Source: DATAGZ01 sp036263455
GTDB lineage: Bacteria; Pseudomonadota; Alphaproteobacteria; Dongiales; Dongiaceae
Reading direction: 5' to 3'
NCBI GenBank assembly: GCA_036263455.1
Contig: DATAGZ010000018.1
Coordinates: 1 to 64,000 of the forward strand
DNA length: 64,000 nucleotides
Numbering within the stretch: the stretch's first letter is position 1; each line of letters starts with the position of its first letter. Shown here one piece after another: positions 7,119 to 15,614 of this stretch. The notes under the pieces are model-generated. The model saw nothing but the letters and a program-made list of their open reading frames with translations, did not search any database and was not told where the DNA came from. A program made the position numbers and the translations under genes.

Positions 7119-9868
7119 TGCGCCTCGGCCCAATTGACGCCGAAGCCGGTCCCGACCACCAGCGGCACCGACAGGGCATGCACCGGCAGCGCGGCCCTTT
7201 CCATTACATCTTTCACCAGGGCGGCGGTCTCCTCGACCTCATCGCGTGGCACTTCGAAGACCAGTTCGTCATGCACTTGCAGGAGCATCTGCGCCTTGAG
7301 GCCGCGCGCCGCCAGCGCCCCCGGCAGGCGGATCATGGCGCGCTTGATGATATCGGCGGCCGTGCCTTGCAGAGGCGCATTGATCGCGGCCCGCTCCATG
7401 AACGCGCGCCGCGCCGGATTCTTGTCCCCGATGCCCGGGACATGGCAGCGGCGGCCGAACAGGGTTTCGACATAGCCGTGCTCGCGCGCGAATTTCTTGA
7501 TGCGCTCCATATATTCCCGGATACCGGGATAGCGCAAAAAATAGGCCTCGATATAGCTCTTGGCCTCGGCCTGGGGGATACCGAGCTGCTGGGCCAGACC
7601 GAACGGCGAGATGCCGTAGATGATGCCAAAATTAATCGCCTTGGCGCGCCGGCGCACCATCGGATCCATTCCGGTCACCGGCATGCCGAATACTTGAGAG
7701 GCGGTCAGGGCATGGATATCTTCGTCTTGCCGAAAGGCTTCCTTGAGCGCGTCGATGCCAGCCATCTCTGCGGCGAGCCGGAGCTCGATCTGCGAATAAT
7801 CCGCAGACATCAGCACATGCCCCTTTTCCGCGATAAAGGCATGACGGATGCGCCGCCCTTCCTCCGTCCGGATCGGAATGTTTTGCAGATTGGGATCGTA
7901 TGAACTCAGCCGCCCGGTGGGCGTCGCCGCCATGGCATACGAGGTATGAACCCGGTGGTTCCCGTCGATCTGACCGACGAGCGTATCGCTGTACGTGCTC
8001 TTGAGTTTGGCAAGTTGCCGGTAGTCTAGCACTTTGCGCGGCAGCGGATGCTGGTGCGCTAACTCTTCGAGCACGTCGGCGCCGGTCGCATAGGCACCGG
8101 TCTTGCCCTTCATGCCCTGCCCGAGCTTAAGCTCGTCGAAGAGGATCTCGCCCAATTGCTTGGGAGAAGCAATGTTGAAGCTTCTCCCGGCCAGCTCATA
8201 AGCTTCCGCCTCGAGCGCCTGCATGCGCTCACCGAATTCAGCCGAAAGGCGGTTAAGTTCGGAAATATCGAGCTTGATCCCCACCCGCTCCATGTCGGCG
8301 AGAACCGCAACGAGCGGCCGGGCGGTAGTTTCATAAAGCGCGAGCGCGCTCTGAGACATCAGGCGCGGCTTGAGGAGCTGATGGAGTCGCATCGTCACAT
8401 CGGCTTTTTCTGCCGCATAGGCAGAAGCCTTCTCGAGCGGCACACGTGAAAAAGGCAGCCGGTTGCGCCCCGTGCCGACGACTTCGTCTTGGCCGATGGT
8501 CTTATGGCCGAGAAACAGTTCGGAGATTTCCTCCCTGTCGTGACCGTGCACGCCGCCTTCCAGACAATGCGACATCAACATCGTATCGTCGATAGGCGCG
8601 ATGCGGAGCCTGTGGCGCGCCAGCGCCAGCATGTCCTGCTTAATATTATGCCCGATCTTGAGAATAGCCTGGTCCGCCAGGACGGGCGCCAGCAATTCGA
8701 GCGCGCGTTCCACCGCGATCTGCTCCGGCACCACCTGTCCGTCCAGCAGATCGCCCCCGCCATGGCCAAGCGGAACATAACAGGCGCGGCCATCCGGCAA
8801 GGCCATGGAAATACCTACCAACTTGGCCTGGTGAGCGGAGTTTGATTCGGTCTCGGTGCAGATGGCCATCGCACCCTGTTCGGCCACGCAGGCGAGCCAA
8901 GCCACGAGCGCCGCTTCATTCTGCGCGCATTCGTACCGCGGTGCTTTTTGGCTTGCGGCAGGCAGCGCCGGGTGCTCCTGCTTTTCGATCTTCGGCGGTT
9001 CGATCGCGGTGAGTCGGGTGAGCAATGAGCGGAACCCATTCTCCTGGAGAAAGATCCGCACGGTCTCTCTTTCCCATGCCTTGCGTCTAAAGGTCGCGAG
9101 CGGCACCTCGACTGGGACGTCACGCCTCAGACGGACGAGCTCGCGCGAGAGCAGCGCCATCTCACGCTGTTCCTTGAGGATCTCGCGGCGCTTGGTCTGC
9201 TTGATATCGTCGAGATGGGCAAGCAACCCGTCGAGATTGCCATATTGTGCAATGAGCTCGGCGGCTGTCTTTACCCCGATGCCACGCACGCCCGGAACGT
9301 TGTCCGTACTGTCGCCGATCAGGGCTTGGACATCGACGACCAGCTCGGGAGAAACGCCGAACTTTTCCTTGACCTCGCCTACGCCAATCGGCCGATTTTT
9401 TATGGGATCGAGCATCCGCACGCGCTCGCCGACCAGCTGCATTAAATCCTTGTCGGAAGAAACGATGGTGACATCGGCGCCTTGGGCCACCGCCTGGTGG
9501 GCGTAGGTTGCGATAAGATCGTCGGCCTCGAAGCCAGGCATTTCGACACTGGCCACGTTAAAGGCCTGGGTCGCTGCCCGGATCAGCGAAAATTGTGGGA
9601 TAAGTTCGGACGGGGGATCGGGCCGGTGCGCTTTATATTCCTTATAGAGATCGTTGCGGAAATTGGTGCGCCCTGCATCGAAAATCACCGCGATATGGTC
9701 GCAATCGGTTTCGCTCAGGAGCTTGACCAGCATGTTGGTGAAGCCCAGCACCGCATTGATCGGCGTCCCGTCGGCGCGCGTCAGCGGCGGGAGAGCGTGA
9801 AAGGCACGGAAGATATAGCCGGACCCGTCGACAAGATAGACGTGCCGGGCCGCCGATAGGGATTCAAT
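7115..9868 (-). CDS. polA: DNA polymerase I, probable ATT start, degenerate proofreading site
   Basis: About 917 aa, with three domains. The N-terminal 5' nuclease begins with VYLVDGSGYIFRAFHALPP, a central 3'-5' exonuclease-like domain follows, and the C-terminal polymerase has motif A (SADYSQIELR), motif B (RRAKAINFGIIYG) and motif C (QVHDEL). The conserved N-terminus is encoded upstream of 9751, but the frame holds no ATG, GTG or TTG between the in-frame stop and the nuclease motif. ATT at 9868-9866 is the best candidate and shares one base with the stop of the upstream zinc-finger gene. In the exonuclease domain the usual DTE is CTE (C337, E339), the KxGxNxKxD aspartate is kept (D412), and the YxxxD aspartate is Lys (Y484, K488). 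Polymerase and nuclease functions look intact; proofreading probably is not. Confidence 0.93.
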   Translation of the reverse strand: MESLSAARHVYLVDGSGYIFRAFHALPPLTRADGTPINAVLGFTNMLVKLLSETDCDHIAVIFDAGRTNFRNDLYKEYKAHRPDPPSELIPQFSLIRAATQAFNVASVEMPGFEADDLIATYAHQAVAQGADVTIVSSDKDLMQLVGERVRMLDPIKNRPIGVGEVKEKFGVSPELVVDVQALIGDSTDNVPGVRGIGVKTAAELIAQYGNLDGLLAHLDDIKQTKRREILKEQREMALLSRELVRLRRDVPVEVPLATFRRKAWERETVRIFLQENGFRSLLTRLTAIEPPKIEKQEHPALPAASQKAPRYECAQNEAALVAWLACVAEQGAMAICTETESNSAHQAKLVGISMALPDGRACYVPLGHGGGDLLDGQVVPEQIAVERALELLAPVLADQAILKIGHNIKQDMLALARHRLRIAPIDDTMLMSHCLEGGVHGHDREEISELFLGHKTIGQDEVVGTGRNRLPFSRVPLEKASAYAAEKADVTMRLHQLLKPRLMSQSALALYETTARPLVAVLADMERVGIKLDISELNRLSAEFGERMQALEAEAYELAGRSFNIASPKQLGEILFDELKLGQGMKGKTGAYATGADVLEELAHQHPLPRKVLDYRQLAKLKSTYSDTLVGQIDGNHRVHTSYAMAATPTGRLSSYDPNLQNIPIRTEEGRRIRHAFIAEKGHVLMSADYSQIELRLAAEMAGIDALKEAFRQDEDIHALTASQVFGMPVTGMDPMVRRRAKAINFGIIYGISPFGLAQQLGIPQAEAKSYIEAYFLRYPGIREYMERIKKFAREHGYVETLFGRRCHVPGIGDKNPARRAFMERAAINAPLQGTAADIIKRAMIRLPGALAARGLKAQMLLQVHDELVFEVPRDEVEETAALVKDVMERAALPVHALSVPLVVGTGFGVNWAEAH

Positions 9869-10037
9869 GGCCGTGATCGGTCGCGTCCTCTTGCATGAAG
9901 CGGCGCCCGCAATAGGGACAACTCAGCTCCTTTTCCTTGCCAAAAATCATATAGATGCGGGGATGACCACCGGCGGCGGCATTGCCTTCACAGGATACGC
10001 GGGAACCCTTTACCGCGACAATCTCGCTTTGTTGCAT
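9864..10037 (-). CDS. CHCC-type zinc-finger protein (NDUFS6-like)
   Basis: 57-aa protein. The reading frame gives a Cys in RVSCEG, a His in GGHPRIYM, and two Cys in LSCPYCGRRF. This is the Cys-His-Cys-Cys zinc ligand set of the family related to the mitochondrial complex I accessory subunit NDUFS6. It ends in DATDHGH. A role in complex I assembly or Fe-S chemistry is inferred from family membership only. The ATG at 10037 is the only conventional start after an upstream TAA; no clear ribosome binding site is present. Its TGA overlaps the probable ATT start of polA by one base, suggesting translational coupling. Confidence 0.85.
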   Translation of the reverse strand: MQQSEIVAVKGSRVSCEGNAAAGGHPRIYMIFGKEKELSCPYCGRRFMQEDATDHGH

Positions 10038-10090
10038 CTCGTGGCGCTCATTGACCTTGATAAGGCCGGGATGTAACCATTAAAGCCGCG

Positions 10091-11032
10091 ATGAATCAAC
10101 CGTCTCCTTTACCAAGCCATGCGATCTCCGTGCGCGGGCTCTCCAAGCGGTACCGGGGCGCAAAAAAATGGGCGCTCGACCACATCGATCTTGACATCGC
10201 GAGGGGCACGATCTTCGCCCTTCTGGGACCAAACGGGGCGGGGAAATCGACGCTGATCAATATTCTCGCCCGGCTTGTCATCAAGAGCGCGGGAGAAGCC
10301 CGCATCTGGGACATCGATATCGACCGCGACCCGCGCGGCGCGGCGGCGGCGATCGGTGTCGTCCCTCAGGAACTGAACATCGATCCGTTTTTTACCCCAC
10401 GCATGCTGCTCGAGCTTCAAGCCGGTCTCTATGGCGTGCCGCGCCGCGAACGGCAGACCGAGGAACTGCTGGCCGCCTTATCCCTTACGGACAAGGCGGA
10501 ATCTTACGCGCGTACTCTTTCCGGCGGCATGCGGCGGCGTCTGATGGTTGCCAAGGCGCTCGTACACCGGCCGCCGGTCCTGGTCCTGGACGAGCCTACC
10601 GCCGGGGTCGATGTCGAGTTGCGCCAGCAATTATGGTCCTATGTCCGCGAACTCAACCGGCAGGGCGTGACGATCCTGCTCACGACCCACTATCTCGAGG
10701 AAGCGGAGAAACTCTGCGACTGGATCGCCATCATCGATCACGGCAAGCTCGTGGCCAGCGAGACGAAATCGGCCATGCTGGCCCGTCTCGATCGCAAGGA
10801 GATCATCGTGACCCTGTCCCAGGACGAAGGCATAACCCTGCCCAGCCTGCCGGAGACGGAGTGGATCCGCAGCAATGCGCAGCAATGGCGCCTGCTCTAT
10901 CGCCCCAGCCGAACAAAAATTGGCGAGCTGCTGAGCATGCTGGCGCCGCTGGGCAGCCATATCCAGGATATCTCCACCCGCGATACCGAGTTGGAGGACG
11001 TGTTCCTGCGCCTGACCCAGCGCGGCCAATGA
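10091..11032 (+). CDS. ABC-2 type transporter ATP-binding protein
   Basis: 313-aa ABC ATPase with Walker A GPNGAGKST, signature LSGGM, Walker B LVLDEPTAGVD, the H-loop TTHYLEEAE, and a C-terminal extension of about 90 residues, as in NodI/YadG-type export ATPases. No permease gene follows; instead a lipoprotein hydrolase overlaps its stop as ATGA, so the membrane partner must be encoded elsewhere. There is no Shine-Dalgarno sequence before the ATG. A TTGACC (10051-10056) with a 17-nt gap to TAACCA (10074-10079) could be a promoter giving a very short leader; this is weak evidence. The gene is divergent from the zinc-finger/polA genes. Confidence 0.88.
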   Translation: MNQPSPLPSHAISVRGLSKRYRGAKKWALDHIDLDIARGTIFALLGPNGAGKSTLINILARLVIKSAGEARIWDIDIDRDPRGAAAAIGVVPQELNIDPFFTPRMLLELQAGLYGVPRRERQTEELLAALSLTDKAESYARTLSGGMRRRLMVAKALVHRPPVLVLDEPTAGVDVELRQQLWSYVRELNRQGVTILLTTHYLEEAEKLCDWIAIIDHGKLVASETKSAMLARLDRKEIIVTLSQDEGITLPSLPETEWIRSNAQQWRLLYRPSRTKIGELLSMLAPLGSHIQDISTRDTELEDVFLRLTQRGQ

Positions 11033-12018
11033 TGCGGATCGCGACGGTTTTACTCTTCCTGCTCGCCGCTTGCGCGCCGCGCCTACAGACCGTCGCCACC
11101 GAAAAGGACGCACCATATCTGAGCGACACGCGCTTTCACACCACAGACGGCGCGGATCTTCCGATGCGCCATTGGCTTCCCGACGGGCCGCCCCGCGCGG
11201 TGATCTTGGCGCTCCACGGATTCAACGATTATTCCCGGGCCTTCGCCCGGCCCGGCCCGGCTTTTGCCCGGCAAGGCATTGCGCTCTATGCCTATGACCA
11301 GCGCGGCTTCGGCGCGACCCCGGACCGGGGTGTTTGGCCGGGCGAGGCCCAGCTCGTCAAGGACGCGCGCAGCGCCCTGCTCCTTTTGCGGCGTCTTTAT
11401 CCGCACACACCGCTTTTCCTGCTCGGCGAATCGATGGGCGGGGCGATTGCGATGGTGGCGGCGAGCCAAGCCAACCCGCTGCCGGTCGATGGCGTGATCC
11501 TTTCGGCGGCGGCCGTGTGGGGGTGGGACAATCTCAGCGGCTTTTCGCGCTTCATGCTGCGCAACGCGGCCGCGACCATTCCCTGGATGGTTGTACGCCC
11601 GACAGGCGTGGTGCTGCGCGCCTCGGATAATGACGAGGCGCTGCGTGAACTCGGCCGCGACCCGCTCGTTATCAAGCGGACGCGCGTCGATGCCGCTTAT
11701 TATCTCGTCGATCTCATGGACCGAGCGCAGCATGGAGCGCAAAACCTGCGCGAGCCGCGCCTGCTCGTTCTCTACGGCCAAAGGGAACAGATTCTGCCCC
11801 GGCCGTCGATCATGGCGATGCTCGAAAATCTTCCCAAGAGCGGTCACGCGGACCGACGCATCATTTTTTATCCGCAAGGATATCATCTCCTGTTACGCGA
11901 TCTGGATGCGCAGATGGTGATCGATGATATCGCAGCCTGGATCGCCGATCCGCATGCGCCGCAACTCGCCGCGCGCGCAGCGACACCTCCGGACGGCAAC
12001 GCCGAGGCCCAGCCTTAG
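11029..12018 (+). CDS. Lipoprotein alpha/beta hydrolase (lysophospholipase-like)
   Basis: 329-aa protein with a lipobox (LLAAC at about residues 10-14), so it is probably anchored in the envelope. The fold is that of monoacylglycerol-lipase/lysophospholipase-type hydrolases (Hydrolase_4): oxyanion-region HGFNDYS, nucleophile elbow GESMGG, and a late catalytic His in GYHLLLRD. The acid residue is not obvious. The start is the first of two tandem ATGs at 11029, which overlaps the ABC ATPase stop (ATGA) and implies coupled translation. The pairing suggests a role in lipid handling at the envelope, but substrate and link are inference. Confidence 0.85.
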   Translation: MMRIATVLLFLLAACAPRLQTVATEKDAPYLSDTRFHTTDGADLPMRHWLPDGPPRAVILALHGFNDYSRAFARPGPAFARQGIALYAYDQRGFGATPDRGVWPGEAQLVKDARSALLLLRRLYPHTPLFLLGESMGGAIAMVAASQANPLPVDGVILSAAAVWGWDNLSGFSRFMLRNAAATIPWMVVRPTGVVLRASDNDEALRELGRDPLVIKRTRVDAAYYLVDLMDRAQHGAQNLREPRLLVLYGQREQILPRPSIMAMLENLPKSGHADRRIIFYPQGYHLLLRDLDAQMVIDDIAAWIADPHAPQLAARAATPPDGNAEAQP

Positions 12019-12108
12019 CCTTGATGGAAATGGTTCATTCATGAGGCACGCAGCGCCTCTAGCGCCATGCTCCGAGAGAGACCAATCCGGTCCAGGAGCG
12101 GGCGGGGC

Positions 12109-13035
12109 CTAAGCTTGCGGTTGCAGGCGTGAAGTACTGCGCCATTCGTGCACGGCTATGGCCAGTCCTGGACCGATGATGAGGATTGCTCCGTATAATG
12201 TATGCGCGCTGAGACGCTCTCCGAAGAAGATCCAGCCGAGCAGCGCCGCATCGATCGCCCAGCTATAGCCGAAGGGCGCGAGAAAGCCTGGACCGGCGAA
12301 GTGAACGGCACGGATGTTGCAGTACTGGCCGTAGAGCGCCACCGGACCAAGCGCGAGGCAGAACAGGACGTCCGCCAGCGCCATCGATTGCCAGCCGGGA
12401 ACAGCGATCGATGCCGCCAAGAGCAAACCAAAGAAATTCACGCAAACCAGCATCGTCAAAGCGGAATCGGAACGGGCAATCAGCTTGATGAGCACAAACT
12501 CCACGGCAAAGAGAAAAGCACCGCCCAGCGCCACCAGCGCAGGAAAAACCGTCGCGCCACCGCCAAAGCTGGGAATGGCGGCGCCCAGAATGACGATGGC
12601 GGCGCCCAGCCCCGCCACGACCACGGCAAGCCACTGGGCGAGCCCAATCTTTTCCCTGAGCAACAGGGCCGCAAGCGGCAGCAGAAACAAGTTTTCGGAA
12701 AGACCAATGATCGTCGCATCGGCAAGTGCAAGGTGGGTCGCGGCGTAGAGAGCGGCGGCTAGCCCGGTCGCGCCGGCCGCGGCCCTCAGCAGTTGCAGGA
12801 GCGGAGCGGTGCTGCGCATCGCATTTAATTGGCGCCGCTTGAGCATGACCATCAGCAGGCACAGACAGCCAGCCGCATAGCGGAGCAGAATGATTTGAAA
12901 AGGCGGCACCGCTCCATGGAGAAATTTGCCGGCGGCGAATACGAAAGTGAAAATCGTGACGGCGATCTGGGCCCATAATACGCCGCGCAGACGCCCTACC
13001 CACATATTGGAAGGAAATACACGACCGTCGCTCAC
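12109..13035 (-). CDS. EamA/DMT-family transporter
   Basis: 308-aa inner-membrane protein with about ten transmembrane segments arranged as two EamA repeats of five, typical of the drug/metabolite transporter superfamily. Substrate unknown. I chose the GTG at 13035: it overlaps the stop of the DUF3572 gene as GTGA and is preceded at suitable distance by GGAG. This makes the protein start MSDGRVFPSNMW. A second EamA gene of similar size lies at 32858-33733. Confidence 0.85.
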   Translation of the reverse strand: MSDGRVFPSNMWVGRLRGVLWAQIAVTIFTFVFAAGKFLHGAVPPFQIILLRYAAGCLCLLMVMLKRRQLNAMRSTAPLLQLLRAAAGATGLAAALYAATHLALADATIIGLSENLFLLPLAALLLREKIGLAQWLAVVVAGLGAAIVILGAAIPSFGGGATVFPALVALGGAFLFAVEFVLIKLIARSDSALTMLVCVNFFGLLLAASIAVPGWQSMALADVLFCLALGPVALYGQYCNIRAVHFAGPGFLAPFGYSWAIDAALLGWIFFGERLSAHTLYGAILIIGPGLAIAVHEWRSTSRLQPQA

Positions 13036-13307
13036 GCGCTCCAACCGGGCAAGCGCTGGCGCGACGCCACGATCGCGGCAGGCGCAATGGAAAGCGATTC
13101 CGCGACCGCGAGCAGGACCGCATCGGACTGCAGCACATAATCAAGCACGGCACCGAGCGCGGCGGGATTGTGAATCATATCGCCGAGATCATCTGGGCTA
13201 GCGCCCGTCGCTTCCAAAAAATTCGCGCGATGTTCCTCACTCGCAACGAGAAACGCCAAGGCCTGCAAGGCACAGATTTCAGGGTCAATCGCAGGAATTT
13301 TCGCCAT
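13032..13307 (-). CDS. DUF3572 family protein
   Basis: 91-aa acidic, helical protein resembling the DUF3572 family of alphaproteobacteria (ALQALAFLVASEEHRANFL, DDLGDMIHNPAALGAVLDYV). Function unknown. It has no signal peptide or membrane segment. Its stop overlaps the GTG start of the EamA transporter (GTGA), so the two are probably translated together. No Shine-Dalgarno sequence is visible; a -10-like TAAGCT ends exactly 6 nt before the ATG, so the mRNA may be leaderless. Confidence 0.8.
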   Translation of the reverse strand: MAKIPAIDPEICALQALAFLVASEEHRANFLEATGASPDDLGDMIHNPAALGAVLDYVLQSDAVLLAVAESLSIAPAAIVASRQRLPGWSA

Positions 13308-13313
13308 GGCGCG

Positions 13314-13341
13314 AGCTTACCAAAAAAACTTCGGATCGCAA
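13314..13341 (-). promoter_or_regulatory. Putative promoter of DUF3572 gene (leaderless geometry)
   Basis: On the minus strand, TTGCGA (13341-13336), a 16-nt spacer and TAAGCT (13319-13314) precede the ATG at 13307 by exactly 6 nt, which places +1 at the start codon. The same hexamer-to-ATG distance occurs at five other genes in the window. The -10 match is poor beyond T1, A2 and T6. Confidence 0.4.
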
Positions 13342-13579
13342 TGCGCTCCTGCCGCGTCATCGGACAAAGAAGATTTTTCATCACGTTCGATGGGTGCGGC
13401 CAACATACGGACGGCAGCATCACCGGCACCGCGAATGGTGGCGTGAGCGGCAGCGCCGCTAACCAATCCATCGGCACGGTCAGCGGCATGGCCGATGGCA
13501 GCGCGGCAAGTGCAGCGGACAGCCCCACGCTTGTCGGCCTTGCCCCACGCGGCAATTCCGGTTAAGGTGGTCGCGGCCT

Positions 13580-13656
13580 GCACCCGTAGCTCAATTGGAT
13601 AGAGCGTTGCCCTCCGAAGGCAAAGGTTGTACGTTCGATTCGTATCGGGTGCGCCA
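13580..13656 (+). tRNA. tRNA-Arg (anticodon CCG), CCA encoded
   Basis: A full cloverleaf is visible. The acceptor stem GCACCCG pairs with CGGGTGC, the D arm is GCTC...GAGC, the anticodon stem TTGCC/GGCAA encloses loop CTCCGAA (anticodon CCG), and the T arm GTACG/CGTAT encloses TTCGATT. Discriminator G is followed by genomic CCA (13654-13656). It lies alone between the DUF3572 promoter region and typA. Confidence 0.97.
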
Positions 13657-13730
13657 TTTCCATTACTCTCTATTTCCTGGCGCTTCCTTCCTGGACGGGC
13701 CGATTGAAATGTGCTAGGCCCTCGCCAATC

Positions 13731-15557
13731 ATGGACTTACGAAATATCGCCATCATCGCCCATGTCGACCATGGGAAAACGACGCTCGTCGACCAATTGC
13801 TGAAGCAGAGTGGAGCCTTTCGCGCCCACCAACAGGTCGCCGAACGCGTCATGGATTCAAACGACATCGAGCGCGAGCGCGGCATTACCATCCTCGCCAA
13901 ATGCACTTCCGTCATGTGGCAGGACACCCGCATCAATATCGTGGATACGCCGGGCCACGCCGATTTCGGCGGCGAGGTCGAGCGCATTCTCAATATGGTC
14001 GATGGCGTCGTCGTTCTCGTAGATGCCGCCGAAGGGCCCATGCCCCAGACCAAGTTCGTCACTTCCAAGGCGCTGGCGCTCGGGCTCAATCCGATTGTGG
14101 TCATCAACAAGGTGGACAGGCCCGATCAACGCGCCGAGGAAGTCCATAATTTGGTGTTCGACCTGTTCGCCGCCCTGGGCGCCAATGACCACCAGCTCGA
14201 TTTTCCAACCCTTTTTGCCTCCTCCAAGCAGGGCTGGGCTGCGCCGAGCCTGGAGGCACCGCGCGAATCGCTCGCGCCGCTCTTCGATTTGATCTTGGCC
14301 CATGTCGCACCGCCCAAGGTGGAGCGCGATGCGCCCTTCGCCATGCTGGCCTCTATCCTCGAATATGACAATTATCTGGGCCGGGTACTGACCGGGCGCA
14401 TTCAATCGGGGCGCGTCGCCATCAATGAACCGGTCAAGGCGCTCGCTCCCGACGGCACCGTTTTGGAACAAGGTCGACTCACCAAGCTACTGAGCTTCCG
14501 GGGCATCGAGCGGGTCCCGGTCGACACCGCGGAAGCGGGCGATATCGTCTGCATCGCTGGCCTGACCCAGACCTCGGTCGCGGATACGATTGCCACTCCC
14601 GAGGTCGGCGCGCCGATCCCCGCCCAGCCCATCGACCCGCCGACGCTGGCGATGCGCTTTTCCGTAAACGATTCGCCTCTTGCGGGACGCGAGGGCGACA
14701 AGGTAACGAGCCGGGTCATCCGCGCCCGTCTGCTGCGCGAGGCCGAAGGCAATGTCGCGATCCGCGTGCGCGAGAGCGAAGACGGCGACGCTTTCGAAGT
14801 CTCGGGACGCGGCGAATTGCAGCTCGGCGTCCTGATCGAGACCATGCGGCGTGAAGGGTACGAGCTTTCGATCGGCCGGCCGCGTGTCATCTTCCGCGAG
14901 GATCCGGCGACGGGTGAACGGCTCGAACCCATCGAAGAGGCCGTGATCGATGTCGATGAGGAATATGCAGGGATCGTCATCGAGAAGCTCGGCACGCGGC
15001 GGGGCGAGATGCAGGACATGCGCCCGACTGGCTCGGCCAAGACGCGGATCGTCTTCCACATTCCCACGCGCGGCCTGATCGGCTATCACGGCGAATTCCT
15101 GACCGATACGCGCGGCACCGGCGTGATGGCCCGGCTGTTCAAGGGTTACGAGCCCTATAAGGGCGAAATCGGTGGACGGCGCAATGGCGTCCTGATCGCC
15201 AATGGCGGCGGCAAGGCGGTCGCCTACGCGCTATGGTATCTCGAGGAGCGCGGCGTTCTCTTCATCAATCCGGGCGAGGAGGTCTATGAAGGCATGATCA
15301 TCGGCCAGAACAGCCGCGACAACGATCTCGAGGTCAACCCGCTCAAGACCAAGCAGCTCACCAATATCCGCACCAAGGCGGCCGACGAGGCGATCCGGCT
15401 CACCCCACCGCTCCTCATGACGCTGGAGCGTGCGATTTCCTATGTGGAAGAGGACGAAATCGTCGAGGTGACGCCCCATTCCATCCGCCTGCGCAAGGCG
15501 GTTCTGGATCCCCATCAGCGGAAGCGCATCGACCGCGCCCGGGAAGCGGCCGCCTGA
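13731..15557 (+). CDS. typA: Ribosome-associated translational GTPase TypA/BipA
   Basis: 608-aa GTPase of the EF-G-like family that binds ribosomes and helps 50S assembly and stress adaptation. The G motifs are all present: AHVDHGKTTL (G1) near residue 10, RGIT (G2), DTPGHADFGGEVER (G3), NKVD (G4). Domain II, the EF-G-like III and V domains, and the BipA-specific C-terminal domain follow (for example PTRGLIGYHGEF). The ATG at 13731 gives the canonical MDLRNIAIIAHVDHG start; a TTG at 13704 would add nine non-conserved residues. No ribosome binding site is evident. Confidence 0.96.
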   Translation: MDLRNIAIIAHVDHGKTTLVDQLLKQSGAFRAHQQVAERVMDSNDIERERGITILAKCTSVMWQDTRINIVDTPGHADFGGEVERILNMVDGVVVLVDAAEGPMPQTKFVTSKALALGLNPIVVINKVDRPDQRAEEVHNLVFDLFAALGANDHQLDFPTLFASSKQGWAAPSLEAPRESLAPLFDLILAHVAPPKVERDAPFAMLASILEYDNYLGRVLTGRIQSGRVAINEPVKALAPDGTVLEQGRLTKLLSFRGIERVPVDTAEAGDIVCIAGLTQTSVADTIATPEVGAPIPAQPIDPPTLAMRFSVNDSPLAGREGDKVTSRVIRARLLREAEGNVAIRVRESEDGDAFEVSGRGELQLGVLIETMRREGYELSIGRPRVIFREDPATGERLEPIEEAVIDVDEEYAGIVIEKLGTRRGEMQDMRPTGSAKTRIVFHIPTRGLIGYHGEFLTDTRGTGVMARLFKGYEPYKGEIGGRRNGVLIANGGGKAVAYALWYLEERGVLFINPGEEVYEGMIIGQNSRDNDLEVNPLKTKQLTNIRTKAADEAIRLTPPLLMTLERAISYVEEDEIVEVTPHSIRLRKAVLDPHQRKRIDRAREAAA

Positions 15558-15581
15558 GCACGCATTCGTTGCCTTGCGTGC
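15558..15581 (+). terminator. Hairpin after typA, possible terminator without U-tract
   Basis: A perfect 7-bp inverted repeat (GCACGCA, 10-nt loop, TGCGTGC) begins directly after the typA stop codon. It is followed by CGGCTTTCTC rather than a T-run, so it could be a weak or Rho-assisted terminator or a 3'-end stabilising hairpin before the polyamine-type transporter genes. Confidence 0.35.
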
Positions 15582-15614
15582 CGGCTTTCTCTATATCCGG
15601 ACCATGAGGGGAAT

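Noticed and set aside
13342..13579. Possible small genes in the 240-bp region before tRNA-Arg, including a Gly/Ser/Ala-rich frame on the plus strand
   Set aside because: No ribosome binding site, signal peptide or family similarity. The minus-strand frames run into the tRNA, and the plus-strand peptide looks like a by-product of GGC-rich DNA. I see nothing else convincing here.
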